From Pachyseris speciosa (Eukaryota > Cnidaria > Anthozoa > Scleractinia > Pachyseridae): a stretch of 64,000 bases of DNA. The stretch's first letter is position 1. Every line of letters begins with the position of its first letter. The position numbers were made by a program, and so were the translations under genes. Location: contig JAEMWC010000959.1 of the NCBI GenBank assembly GCA_016490735.1, forward strand, positions 130,001 to 194,000. Reading direction: 5' to 3'. The notes beneath the pieces were generated by a model. It saw only the letters and a list, made by a program, of their open reading frames with translations, searched no databases and had not been told where the DNA came from. Positions 22,740 through 34,393 of this stretch are shown here, in pieces.

Positions 22740-24750
22740 CTTGGTGAATTAGCAGTAAGACTGTACAGGAGTGCATGGTATTTGCTCAGACAGGCACTCT
22801 TCTTGAACGCTTCAAGTACAAAGATCATCATATATGTTCTCCTCATTAATCTCTACATATTTCATGGTACATATGAGAAGAATTTGATTCATCATCAAGA
22901 CCTCCGATGATCATTTCTTATATTCTCATACGCGAGAGGTCAAAGTTCACTGTTGGGTACCTGGAAAGAGTTAAGAACATGCTCCCGTCTTGCATGTTCA
23001 TGATTTCTTCTGAACAGTTGTAGTATTTTGAATTCATAAAGGCGGTGTAGCATGAAAATCTTGCGGGAGTCTTACTTGGTGGATTGCAATTTTTTTGTGT
23101 TTTGCGGGAACAAATTTTTCCGTCCAAGATGACTGATATTTCTGCTGGTAACTAAATTTTGCGATTTTCTGTTCAAGCAGCAGAAGATTACTTGATATTT
23201 TCAACCCAGTTTGCTACTTGATAAGCTACTGTACGCTCTACTGAGACACATTTCATTGAATTCTTTATTAAATCATCGAAGGTGATACATTACTGCCCTA
23301 AAGGTATGACACAGCAAAAAAGTCAAACAAAAATCAATATTAGAAGTTAAAAAGGCAGAGTTCCTTATAGAAGATTAATTGTGGGGAATAAATTTTGGGG
23401 GCGTTTTATCTGCAGGAATTTATATCTATTATTATTATTATTGTTGTTGTTGTTGTTGTGGATCGAGAGCAATCCACAAAGATTAAAACCCTCAAAATTT
23501 ATACGCTACATGATAACCTTTTAAAAATGAAAAAAAGAAGTATGACCTCCTGTAACTGTCGTGGCTCCGTAATCAAAAACACTCTAGTAGGAAACCGTGC
23601 TGGTAGTAACACCAGAACATTTTGTGCAAACCTAAGTAAAGAATAAGGATTTAATTGAGAGGGCGATAGTAAGGGAAAGTAAGTTATTAAAATTACTTTG
23701 TTAGTGCAAAATATTTGGGGTTGAACACGAAGAACACCGCCTAAAGAGTTGCCCCAGGGTGCCTCAGTGTGCTGAGATTGTATGTCACGTGACTTGTGAA
23801 CGCCCAAAAACCAACCCTAACCCAAACCAAGCCTTAAGCCAAGGGAATGACCCATAGGGCAAAGCAACTGACGTTATATATGCAACCCCAACCCAACCAT
23901 AGACTTCAGTCGAGGGATACCATTTCTGTTCACTGACGGTATCAAAAAGCTTAGTCACGTGACAACCTTTGTTTCCCTTAACTCTTTGTCTACCGGCGAT
24001 TTGGTTGCCTTTCATGCAATTTTCGGAGGGTAAAAGGTCAAGTCCATCTGATCATTCCATGTAAGGGATTACCACGGAGATTTCGCTGGTCCACAACACC
24101 GAGGGTCGATCACTGCAGCTACAATTTGTTGGGTATTTGATTTATAAGTGTGTTTTCCAAGCCATTTCGACCTCAGAAGTCCCCTGCCTGGCATCATAAA
24201 GCTGGGTTGATGGGTAGAGGCAATCCTTTGAAAGAAAACAGAGATGAGAAGTTTGCTGTTCAAAGTATTCGAGCGAGTGATGGCAATTTACTGAGTGAAG
24301 CTGTATCTTTAGCCGCTTTGGGAGTCGATTCCAGGACCTGGCATTGTTAGATGTGCGTCAATTTTTCTGTTGATGCCAACTCTATACCATTTTGTTTTTG
24401 TATTACACACCCTGTCAGTCATTAGAGAGACTTCGGACTTGGGATTTGGTATTCAGAATACAAACGAGGGAGTAGCCTAATGAAAATCCATATGCATGTA
24501 GCCAGGGACATAAATTCTCCCTGTTATACACTGCAGAGATCTACCCTAAGAGCTGTGGAGATGGTGAATATGCGCATACATGTTATTTCTCGCACTTTCT
24601 CTTTATTAGCAGTACGTCTATTCATACAGTGAGACCATTTTTGTTAGCGGTACTGATCAAGCTACTCTTAGATGTTCTAATGGAAACCGAAGTGCAGGCT
24701 ATTTGTTTAAAACTATGTCTTCAACATGTCGAAAAGGAACCAAATCTTGA
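22740..24750. other. no gene recognised
   Basis: Contains an (ATT)n/(GTT)n run at about 23425-23460. A cysteine-containing 69-codon minus frame at 22918-23127 could not be tied to a family. Intergenic or intronic. Confidence 0.35.
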
Positions 24751-24752
24751 AT

Positions 24753-25205
24753 TCACGAATCTTTCGTGACAGTCACTCGAATGAACCTGATCCCAACCCT
24801 ATCTGCTTTGTCGCTTTTGTACACTTCCAGAGTGACTCCCTTACTGAGCATCAGTCGGTTATTGTAGACAGCGGTCCTCACGAAGCCACCGTCATGCGCC
24901 GTGTTGCAGGAGCCCCAGCGTTCATCCAACTTGAGAGTGAAGGTAAACTGGCCTGAATAAAACGAGTCGCTCGGTTTGGGGGTAACAGGATCGCGACGTA
25001 TGGACGATAAAGTCGCACCAGAATTACGCCTTCAGCCGTGGTTTCCATAATTCCCTTATCAGGGGCTTCAAACCCCACAAACGTTGTACCGTCTCATACG
25101 CCATATCTAATGTCGCTGTCTGCTGTGTTTCCAATGCTGCTGTCATTTGTGACTGTGATTTCCACTGACAGTGGTGTTGCATCTGTTAACACGCCCTCCT
25201 ATATT
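24753..25205 (-). pseudogene. decayed C-terminal exon of an uncharacterised cnidarian protein
   Basis: Reading the minus strand, a protein-like segment runs from LTDATPLSVEIT through ADSDIRYGV, then GNYGNHG, SGATLSS, KPSDSFYSGQFTFTLKLDE, RWGSC and AHDGGFV, to VTVTKDS and a TGA stop at 24753-24755. To keep this product, one frame change (about 25065) and two in-frame TGA stops must be crossed, so it is broken. I recall similar sequences as uncharacterised anthozoan proteins, but cannot name a domain or function. Segments such as FTFTLKLDERW suggest a beta-rich fold. Alternatively the breaks are assembly errors. Confidence 0.6.
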
Positions 25206-25215
25206 GACGGAAATG

Positions 25216-28130
25216 CTTCGTAAAACAACCCATCCAGGATCTTTTGGAACGGATTAAAAATGAAAGTATTACGTCACCCGTTTTCAAGTTTCTTAGTTTA
25301 CTCTCACAGTCTCTTGGTAGAAAAGGGTTCTATCGAGTTTTGGTTTCCTCCAATTATTGCCGCTATCAAAACTTGCTTAAGTTTTTTAATAAGTTAATTT
25401 TCAACGAAGAAAGCACTGCCGACTACGAAATTAAATGTATGATGATAATGTCTAGTAAAACAACCACGAAAACTACAAGGCTTTCTGTGTCTTCTTTGTG
25501 TAATTACGATCAATTCAAGGAACATAACTGTCAGTAGCACTAACGACTTAAAACTGAAACATCTAATAAAAGTTAGTGTTTGTTTACATACCTGCCCATC
25601 TCACTTGTAATTATGCCTTCCTTTATGTAGGCGGAATCAAGCACTGCGAAGACGACATTAAAGTTCTTCTAAGCTGAGTGTTTCATCATAATTGCTTCAG
25701 AGGAATCTAGCTGAAACACAAGCATTAAAATCAACATTACAAACGGCTTGACAGGAGGCTACAATTAGCCTAAACTCGGGCTTGCAAAAAACAGTATGGT
25801 ATCCCTAATTTAGCGCTAAACAAAAGAATAGAAAAAAGTCTGTCTCTCTTACATCGGACGCATTGCGCTTAGCTTGTGTTGGAGTCTATTTCTTTACAGT
25901 GTATATCCGTAGACCCCTATCAGTTCAACATATATCCCTTTAAAATTACAAAATTGCTTTACAGCTCAACCATTGAGAACAATAATAATAACACTTGTAA
26001 AAAATATTTATAAAAGAAGAAGAAAAAAGCCCGCGAGAGGTGCCACTAGTAGAAGTTGAACCCGGGTTGTTTGCGTTAGGGGCAGTAACAATGACCTCGA
26101 GACCACTGAGGTTCAGCATAGAAAATGCTAAAAAAATGTAAAAATAGGTAACTTATTGCAAAAAAACTAAGCACACTTCTTTTCGCTTCGATGAATATTT
26201 CTGCTAAGAGTTTGAGAAAGGAAACGCTCATCAAACGATTTTGGATTTTTTCGCATAGACGTTAATTGAGTCGCGGTGAATTGTGTGGAGAAAAAAATAA
26301 TCTGTTTACAAATACGTCATTTGAAACATAAGAAAGAGAGTAAGGTTTCTGCGGTCAGTTTCACGTCACGCAAGTAAAAACTAAAATCGTTTATCATTCT
26401 AAAACTTATGTCCAGAAATTGAGATATTGTGGAAAAATAGTAAATAAACTGCCTGTTAAAGTCTCAAGGGTGTATATGATATCCCGTACTTGAGTTATTC
26501 AACAAAATGTACCACTCAAAATTAGATTAATATGGAGCCGCCACGGGGAATTCTAAACATATGGACTTCAGTTTGGTCATGTTAAAAGTATTCTTCTCGC
26601 TGTCGAGCTTGCAAACATTCGTATTGACACTTCCCTCAACATATTAGTCGTTCAGACTTCAAAGACACAAGGTGAATCGACGTTTTCCGATACGTGACAA
26701 CAGGCATCATTCTTGCTGTTGTGCAATCTCGCACCCAGAGTCCTCAGGCTCTTTGGGCAGCGGTTAGTCGCCATGAAAGACTCTGGGATAATGGAAAAAA
26801 AATCCAATGTTTTGATTGGCGCGCCCGTAACGGTTTCCATTGTTTTACCCCCAGATTTTCTGGGAGAATGGCCGGTCCATTATCCCAGAGTCTCTCCTGG
26901 CAACTAACCGCTGGCCAAACAGCCTGAGGACACTGGGTACGAGATTGGCTGTTGTGAGTTGTTATTTATAGTTCACGCTTGCGCAGAAACGCCGGAAGTG
27001 CCTTTTGCGGATGAAACACGACGACGAAAAATAAAGCCCATTTTAATTCTCGGGTTTTACTAGCCCGAGAAATATTTAAGGAAGAAATAAGAAAGACATA
27101 AGAAAAAAAATTTCAGCTACAAGCTTGACTGAAGGTATGTTAGCTTAGACTGTAAGCTATGTAACAGCTTACATGCTTAGACTGTAAGCTAGGTTAGCTT
27201 AGACTAAAGCTATGTTATAAAAGTTTATTTTAAGAGCTCGAACTGAGACGCAAGCAATGAAACCAACGTTAAAAGTGTTTGATTTAGGGAAACACAGGAA
27301 GACATAAGAAACGAAATCTCATTTGCAGGATTCAATCATCGAGCGGAACCCTAGCAATGCTTTTCAAACTGATTAAAGGCTACCTTTGTTCTCAATAGCA
27401 AGAGTGAGTAGAGAATGACCATTTCTTCCAGAGAAGCGACTTAGACATATTCAAAACTGCTGTGGATAAGGTCCGCAGAAACGGGCAGCTGCTCCCAGAG
27501 TGTTGTTCTATTAAAAGAATATTTTATCATAGGAACAGCACATATTTACTCCTAAAGGTCACCTAAAACAAAGGCTCAATTCAATTCTTGAAGCTAACAT
27601 TTTTGTGGTATTTTAAAAATCAACCCAACGGCTTGATAAAGGAAGAATTACGAAAGACATAAGCAACAAAATCTCAGCTGTAAGCTAGACTGAGGAGCTT
27701 TGCTAGGACCCGGAAATGTTTATTCTAAGAACCCGAGCTGAAATGTAAGCAACATTAAAAGTGTTTGATTTAGGGAAACACAGGAAAAGATAAACTTAAG
27801 CAACAAAACCTCTTTTGCAGGATACCAGTTGGCCCCAGAGTGTTGTTCTGATAAAAGATCTAGAATCTCTGATCATAGGAACACGCACGTATCTGCCCTT
27901 AAGGCCACCTAAAACAACGACTTTCTCAATATCAATTCTTGGAGAAAACATTTCTGTTTTTGTTTTTTAGTATCTGACGAGATCGCACCCGGCAATAACC
28001 TATCAGGTGAAAACAAAAAAAAAAAAACGTTTGACTGACTGACTGTAGCACAGATACCGATTTTGTTTTAAATGGTAGGTAGGTGGGTAAAAAGTCGGTA
28101 GGCCCCAAAGACACTTGGCTGGTTTCCATG
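25216..28130. repeat. second region of duplicated blocks
   Basis: Blocks shared with 12-20.7 kb return: 'ACAACCCATCCAGGATC' at about 25216, 'GCTGTGGATAAGGTCCGCAG' at about 27460, and 'GGGAAACACAGGAAGA' at about 27285 and 27775. The piece 25216-25740 parallels 19440-19960 closely, indicating a duplication of at least 500 bp. Confidence 0.7.
25880..26115 (-). mobile_element. class-II tRNA-like repeat, family C, copy 1
   Basis: Shares 'GTGTATATCC.TAGACCCCTATCA', 'AATTGCTTTACAGCTCAACCA' and a head with GAACCCGG-type B box (minus strand) with the copy at 38770-39236. The head of the other copy reads TTGGCCAAGCGGTC and later GGGTTCACGTTCC on the minus strand, as in Leu/Ser-type tRNAs. Confidence 0.65.
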
Positions 28131-28401
28131 GAGGGTGTGTTGACAGATGAAAAAACCGTATATTAACCCTCGGACGTACAAGAGGGGGTGGGGGAGGGGC
28201 TGGCAGATTTTGATCACCTAAGTTGGAAAACCTGAAAATTAACTTTCATTTTTTTCCAAATGCAATAAATTTTGAATTTGTCGTACCAACAAATAGATTT
28301 GAATTTGGCCCCCCTCAACGTCTAGAATAAAAATAATGACTGATGGCTCTCCCAGTCCATTTTTCTTTATGATATGCAGTGTCCATGTTTAAAATAAAAA
28401 T

Positions 28402-29708
28402 CACAGGGAGCCCAAGTGCTAGATATTTATAAGCTTTATAGGTTATTTATACCGTTACAATAAAAAGAAAGATTTACCTAGGTGTGTGTCTTTCTTTAGT
28501 CCTTTTGGAAGCGATGTCGTTAGCGCGAAGACGGTGTTTCTTTGTTCGATTTCAAAAAGATAATCTCTTCAAGCATGTCCGATCAACGTCTCGAGTTTCA
28601 AGTATTAACTATTATCTCCCACCGGGAGCGGCTTTCTGGTCTCAATTTTAAAATTTTAACAGTTGGAGAGAGAGGAAAAGAGACAAGGGGTGAAACTCTG
28701 AGATAGCTTTCGCACGATCTGTGACTACAGTTGACCTGACCACCACACGTGCGGAATGCGCGAGGTAATGTGAGCCGATAGCGACCGGGAATTATATTGA
28801 AAGCTCTTTGTTGATCGTTGTCGAAAGGCCAGCACGACAAAAAGCAAGAACATGTTGTTTGATTTGTTATTAAGTTTATGATAAAAATCGCAATCCACGA
28901 TCAACCGTGTGAGGAATGTCATATGAACAAGTTATGAACTCTGCGAGACTTAAATTTTATTTTCCACCACATTTTCTCTCTTTTACAAATTATGAATGCC
29001 TCTCTGTAATTTTAGTGCGGTCTTTGTCATGACAGAATCGCCCGTAAATCTCGATCTCTCTTTACAAATTATTGTTCTCGACCGATTGCACGCGAATATA
29101 CCTTGTATCACGCATGGTTTGTTCTGAATTTTATTTTCAACTCGCGTGCTTGTCAAAAATAACAAAAGAGCTTGTCAAGAGGACAAGAGAACAGTCTTGA
29201 CAAAAGACATACCGAACTAGAAGTATCAACTTCCGGTCAAGTCAGGTGTAGTCATTGATTTTATGAAAACCGCCTCCAAAAAACAATGAGATTTTATCGG
29301 CAAAAGGAATATCTTAAGGACAAAATTGAATATGAGTTTTAAATTCCACCTCATATCAATCCATTGGTGGAATTTTTAGTTGCTTTTCTTTAATAATGAG
29401 AGCATATAGCCTTTAGGAAAAAAATTGGGCTTGAAATAGTTTCATCCCTTGTCTCTTTTCTCTCTTCTCTTAAATTTTAACAGGTGAAACCAAAAACCAG
29501 CCCCCGATGGGAGATAATAGTTAATACTTGAAAGTCGAGACGTTAATCGGACACGCTTGGAGCGTGTCCAATCGCACGGAGAAAAACCGTCTTCGCGTTA
29601 ACGGAATCCCTTCCAAAAAGACTAAAGAAAGACACAGGCACATATTTTATTGTCATAGTATGAATAACCTATAAAGCTTATAAATATCTAGCGCTTGGGC
29701 GCCCTGTG
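28402..29708. mobile_element. 1.3-kb element with ~280-bp terminal inverted repeats
   Basis: 28402-28690 and 29445-29708 are reverse complements with scattered changes. Ends are CACAGGGAGCCCAAGTGC and its inverse. Shared words include GATATTTATAAGCTTTATAG, TATTAACTATTATCTCCCA and GAGACAAGGG. The right arm holds an extra small palindrome (GGACACGCTTGGAGCGTGTCC). No clear target duplication and no transposase frame is visible; it is probably a non-autonomous DNA transposon. Confidence 0.75.
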
Positions 29709-30578
29709 TAAATATTAAAGAAAAAATATTGTGTCATAATAATTATGTAGGAATGAAATCATTAAATTATATTGTCATGTGCATTAATTTTATTAATCCT
29801 GCTCATACAATCATGTAATGTACAATTGTTCAAATGAATTTTTATTAGTGATTATGTGTGATCTCAGAAAACTAAACTGTTAAATAATAATTGCTAATTT
29901 ATTTGAAACATTTGGAAGTTCTGACGGAATGGAAACATTCACCCATGATAAATGAGCCCTGTTGTTGTTTTGTTTTTTGTTACAATCTTTACATAATGGA
30001 AATTAGCATAATTTTACCATGATAAGATCTTTGTAATTTGGTGCTGAGTCGTTCAATTTAGGACATCACAAAATAAGAGAGATTTCATTGAGAAATTAGA
30101 ACTAATTACAAGTGCTGTAATTTAGCAATTTTTTTGGTGAATTTCCTTGAGTAGCTCATTTTTTGGCTAATGGATGTTTTCAAGGAAGGCTTTTGATTAT
30201 ATACAGGGAGTAACAAATCTCATAGTTTTGCAAATTTAACATAGAATGTGTGTGACTTCATCACTGTTGTTGGTTATTCCCTTCAGTAATTTAACCATTT
30301 AGTTTAAATTTCAGAAGACAGGAAATAAGTTCTTCCTTCTTTGCATTTATTTTATTTTATTTTTCTTTTCTATTACTTTACCTGCCACTTAGAACCTAAA
30401 TTGTTCAGGGAGCAAACAGGAAAACCAACTGGTTCATTTAGCTTCCTAGCTTGCCCATTGTTTTTATTAAATTTAGATTGATCATATGTTGTAAATTTTC
30501 TAGATTGTAACAAAAAAATGTGTAGATAAGAACAAAACCATAATAAAGATTATTGCCATTACTCTTTTCTATTATCAG

Positions 30579-30673
30579 TTTAGTTGCAACCAATGCAGCT
30601 AGATTTCGCCTTGCTGCTGGTTGGGAGAAAAGCTTAATAGAGTTTGGTCTGCGAAGATCCCAAAGACCTGATG
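30579..30673 (+). CDS. NAPRT: nicotinate phosphoribosyltransferase, exon (SLVATNAAR region)
   Basis: First recognisable exon of a plus-strand NAPRT gene. NAPRT joins nicotinate to PRPP to make nicotinate mononucleotide, the first step of the Preiss-Handler NAD route in the cytosol. The exon is bounded by TTATCAG and a GTACTT donor, enters in phase 2 and leaves in phase 1. It encodes [19 protein letters not shown] and [11 protein letters not shown], matching the animal NAPRT segment that precedes the active-site loop. The N-terminal ~140 residues expected upstream are not visible here and may lie in exons I missed or outside the window. A short exon for about 11 residues (GLTAS... type) expected before 31751 was also not found. 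Confidence 0.9.
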
Positions 30674-30684
30674 GTACTTGATAA

Positions 30685-30871
30685 CAATGGTGATAATAGT
30701 GACAACAATGAAGATGATGGTGAAGATGATGATGATGGTGGTGGTGGTGGTGATGGTGATGGTGGTGGTTATGGTGATGGTGGTGGTGGTGGTGGTGGCA
30801 GTGATGGTGGTGGTGATGGTGGCAGTGATGGTGATGGTGGTGGTGATGGTGATGATGATGAGGCATCATGA
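30685..30871. repeat. (GAT/GGT)n trinucleotide repeat
   Basis: Imperfect GATGGTGGT array in the NAPRT intron. It yields spurious Asp/Gly, Met/Val and (minus strand) poly-His frames. Confidence 0.95.
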
Positions 30872-31750
30872 CAGTCATTATGTACTGTACAGTAAACAAC
30901 AACAACAGCTTTATTTATGATGACCCTTATTTAAAAAAAAATTACACAAGGTCATAAGTAGCAATAATTATTAAGATAATTAAATAAGGGTAAAATAAAG
31001 AACTAACAACTGTCCCTAGTGTGTTGATGAGTTATTTAAGCTTACAGGTATTTTAAAGAACACTAGAGAGGTGCCTAGAGAGGCATGAGCTGTTAAGGCG
31101 AGTGCTTCTTGCACTTAATTTCTTGAGAGTTGTTAAAAATTCCCAAGTGCCTATAATATTATTACTCAACAATGTACATGTACAAGGAACAAGTTTTATA
31201 AAATGTGCTGGAAATTTCCACTTGCCTTCATACAAGCAGTCAGTTGATGAAATGTGATGAAACAGACACTTTAATTCCCAAATTTTGCTTTTATGTTCAA
31301 ATTAAATAACTTCATATATGGATTGAATCACATATTTTTGTAATTGTTTATCTTTTTATAAATGCATTATTGTCTTCATAACATGTCCAGAGATTTGTAT
31401 GCACATACTTTGTGATATACAGTACATAGCGTGTGTGAATTATGACTACAGTGTGTACATGTACAATGCATGCACATGGCATGGGGTGTCTGCAGCTAGT
31501 ACTTAATTAGCAAATCCATTTAATTTCCATAAATTGAACCCCCAAAACTTACCAGACAGAATGGGAGTATAAAACATATCACATTCATTTATGAGGTGCT
31601 GCTGACACTTCTCTGTAGTATTAATAATTAGAGCCTTTTTCTTCTCTATTTCATTCTTATTTTACTTGTTTGTTTTGATTTTGTTTTTATTCTGGTATTC
31701 ATTTATAGTACAACATTTCATTAACCAGTACATCTTTTAATTTCTGTCAG

Positions 31751-32063
31751 GGTTTGATGGTACAAGCAATGTCCTAGCAGGCAAGCTTTGTGGGATTCCA
31801 GTAAAAGGCACACAAGCTCATGCCTTTATCACATCATTTACTCCAGAAGAACTGCCTCTTGTTGGCAAACTGCAGCCTACCGATACAAGTCAGAAACCTA
31901 AAGACTTCTTTCCAATAGTTTGTGACTGGTTGAAGAAAGTCACCCCAGTATTACGTGTGCTAGAGAGTGAAGTGCTCATGGGTGAACTGGCAGCATTTTC
32001 TGCATACGCTATGGCTTTTCCAAAGTCATTTCTAGCACTGGTAGATACCTACGATGTCATAAG
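31751..32063 (+). CDS. NAPRT: NAPRT exon (GFDGTSNVLAG region)
   Basis: 313-nt exon after CTGTCAG and before a GTAAAC donor; phase 1 in, phase 2 out. It encodes GFDGTSNVLAGKLCGIPVKG followed by TQAHAF, the conserved NAPRT core near the phosphate-binding region, and extends to FPKSFLALVDTYDVIR. All expected blocks are present without a break. This is the largest and best conserved exon of the gene here, and the strongest evidence for the family call. Confidence 0.95.
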
Positions 32064-32105
32064 GTAAACAAGTGTGATATTTTATACACTTCAATACTGT
32101 GGCTC

Positions 32106-32138
32106 CATCATTGCCGCCATCATCACCACCACCACCAC

Positions 32139-32188
<50 letters not shown>

Positions 32189-32300
32189 CCACTATTATCA
32201 CTATCACCACCAACACCACAATCATCATCATCACCACAATCATCATCATCACCATCATCATCACCATCATCAACATCACCTCCACAATCGTCATCATAAT
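32106..32300. repeat. (CAT)n microsatellite
   Basis: ATC/ACC trinucleotide array starting 43 bp after the NAPRT donor at 32063. Confidence 0.95.
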
Positions 32301-32592
32301 AATATTTATAATAATAATATTTATTTATATGGCGCAAATTCAATTTTACAATTTTGAAATGCGCCTCACATATATGAAATCAAATTATCAACTCTAAATA
32401 AATCAAATCAAATCAAATCAAATGTTGGTTTTTGTGGAGAGGGGAAAACCGCAGTACCCGGAGAGAAACCTCTTGGAGCAGAGTAGAGAACCAACAAACT
32501 CAGCCCACTTATGACGCCGAGTCTGGGAATCGAACGCGGGCCACATTGGTGGAAGGCCAGCGCTCTCACCACTGCGCCAACCCTGCTCCCCC
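32300..32592 (-). mobile_element. tRNA-derived SINE, family A, copy 3
   Basis: Minus-strand SINE with head GGGAGCAGGGTTGGCGCAGTGG and B box near 32525 (GGGAATCGAACGCGGG on plus: one B-box change). It has the (TTTGA)n segment and the AGCGC/GCGC inverted 3' end seen at 14.5 kb. It lies between two (CAT)n arrays in a NAPRT intron. Confidence 0.85.
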
Positions 32593-32698
32593 ATCATCGT
32601 CATCATCATCACCACCACAATCATCATCATCATTGTCATTCTCATCATCACCATCACGATCACCATCACCACCACCATCATCATCATCATCAACACTA
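32593..32698. repeat. (CAT)n microsatellite
   Basis: Continuation of the trinucleotide array on the head side of the SINE, so the SINE probably inserted into or next to the array. Confidence 0.9.
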
Positions 32699-32822
32699 AT
32701 ACCAGTAATTCACCATTGTTGTAACACTTAAAGGAAGAGACCCTTCTGAGCCATTAACCCACGACCTGGCCAGTACAAGTACCTGATGTGTGCGCACAAC
32801 AGTATTTTGATGCGAATAATCC

Positions 32823-32995
32823 ATCAACATCATCGTCTCCATCATCATCACCATGACCACTGTCGTCATCATCATCATCGTCACCACTGTCGTCATCATC
32901 ATCAGCATCGTCATCATCATCAGCATCGTCATCATCGTCATCATCATCGTCATCATCGTCATCATTATCATTACCATCCTCATTCATCACCATCA
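32823..32995. repeat. (CAT/CGT)n microsatellite
   Basis: CATCATCGT-rich array ending about 55 bp before the next NAPRT exon. Confidence 0.95.
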
Positions 32996-33049
32996 CCGTC
33001 ATACAAATGTGCGTGTTTTTCAAATATTCTACTCTGTTGTTCTATTTAG

Positions 33050-33187
33050 GAGTGGCTTTCCCGGGTTTCTGTGCAGTGGCATTGGCCCTCAATGATTTTG
33101 GTTACCAAGCAGTAGGAGTTAGGCTTGATTCTGAAATCTGAAAATCTGAAAAGAAATCAGAAAATGCCTGGAAAAAGTAGCAGAAGT
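33050..33187 (+). pseudogene. NAPRT: NAPRT exon with frame-breaking lesions (AVGVRLDS region)
   Basis: Splice sites look intact (TCTATTTAG acceptor; GT|GTAAGC donor) and phases fit both neighbours (2 in, 2 out). Recognisable blocks are SGFP, then ALALNDFGYQAVGVRLDS, then KEIRKCLEKVAEV. Joining them requires removing one base in the GGGTTT run near 33065, adding one base near 33132 (where animal NAPRT has the conserved DSGD), and crossing an in-frame TGA near 33146. Taken literally, translation stops at 33093. The other exons are clean, so either this allele is inactive or this stretch is misassembled. Confidence 0.75.
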
Positions 33188-33657
33188 GTAAGCAAACTGT
33201 ATGTACTATTTATTTACCACGGAGGAACACTGTAGTGAAAAACAATTGGTTTTGTTGGAGATGCCTACAAAACAGACTTATAGTTGCATGGTTTGGAAAT
33301 TCGACTACAAAAGCAGCCCTTATATAAATCGTGCAGCGCTTTAAGTGAAAAAGAAGCACATACCTTCCTGTATTTACCTTCTTTTAACAAATATGAGTCT
33401 ATGGAACAAATTGATATCACAGTCTGGGAATTTTTCAGTAAACAAGAGTTTCAGATTTTTTCCCGAGGTGTCTCATATGTATTTGTGACAAAGAAATATT
33501 GAATTTGCAGAATAGACTTATAATAAGTCCTAGTTTCTCTGACGCTTGTGCATGTGAATCACGTGATTGACTACCAGGCTCGTCCCTGTAAATTCACGTG
33601 ACTGACTTTGAGGCACGTGGGTGCGAATCCATGTGACTGACTGTAAGGTTTATTTTG

Positions 33658-33805
33658 AATATGTGAATGATCATCGCAGTTATGAACACTACTTAAGCAG
33701 TAGTGAAAATAGAGCCTAAAAAAATCAGGCTCTTACGGATTCGAACCCACGACTTCTGCAGTTCAAATATATGACTTTCATATATTCATTCTCACGTATT
33801 ATTAT
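33658..33805 (-). mobile_element. SINE family B, inverted partial copy
   Basis: Reverse orientation of the family-B body (GAATGATCATCGCAGTTATGAACACTAC...), through AAAATCAGGCTC, into CGGATTCGAACCCACGAC (B box, inverse). It lies 50 bp from the direct copy at 33859, making a head-to-head pair. Confidence 0.7.
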
Positions 33806-33858
33806 ACATGAGTATATTACATGTTTGAACCAAAAAAAATGACCAGCTCCGCCCAGAT

Positions 33859-34054
33859 GGCTTGTTAGCTTAGTAGGTAGAGCGCTGCACGGCGGTATCG
33901 CAGAGGTCGTGGGTTCGAATCCTGTACAAGCCTGAATTTTTTCAGGCTCTATTTTTACTACTGCTTATAAGTAGTGATCATAACTGCGATGATCATTCAC
34001 ATATTCATTCTTTAATCTGCAGTTCAAATATATGATTTTCATATATTCATTCTC
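33859..34054 (+). mobile_element. tRNA-derived SINE, family B, full-length copy
   Basis: tRNA-like head GGCTTGTTAGCTTAGTAGG...GGGTTCGAATCC...ACAAGCC, then TTTTTTCAGGCTCTATTTTTACTAC, a symmetric 'GTAGTGATCATAACTGCGATGATCA' segment, and a 3' end with CATATATTCATTCTC. The anticodon loop is two bases too long, so it is a SINE and not a working tRNA gene. Confidence 0.85.
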
Positions 34055-34201
34055 AAAAGGTTTGTTATGTGATTATTCACGTGACTGACCGTGAGGCAAA
34101 TGTGTATTTTATACACGTGACTATGAGACTGCGTAAAAATTCACATGCCTGGCTGTAAAACCCAGCCTGATAATCCAGGTGACCGGCTATGTTTTATTTC
34201 C

Positions 34202-34393
34202 TTTTAGTATAAATCTACCAGCGTTCCATCACGAATGCGGTTCTCTGATTGGCTATGCTACTTGCTATCTATTCTGTGATAGATAGTGAGTAGCGGTTCT
34301 CAACACTTCTTCGCGTTTTCGAAGTGTCTGCGAGGGGGATTTAGATTATTTACTTTTTTATAGTTTTGAACGACTAGCAGATTTATACTAAAA
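34202..34393. mobile_element. 192-bp MITE with 15-bp perfect TIRs
   Basis: TTTTAGTATAAATCT at 34202-34216 is exactly inverted at 34379-34393. Internally there is a CTATCTATTC/GATAGATAG hairpin. A further palindrome (about 34410-34475, CGATTTCTAT.../...ATAGAAATCTCG) follows directly. Confidence 0.75.

Noticed and set aside
30438..30905. Minus-strand 155-codon frame with a poly-His tract
   Set aside because: It is the translation of the GAT/GGT microsatellite in a NAPRT intron; the rest has no domain.
32032..33095. Several frames rich in Asp, Met, His, Ile or Ser
   Set aside because: All are readings of (CAT)n arrays and the family-A SINE.
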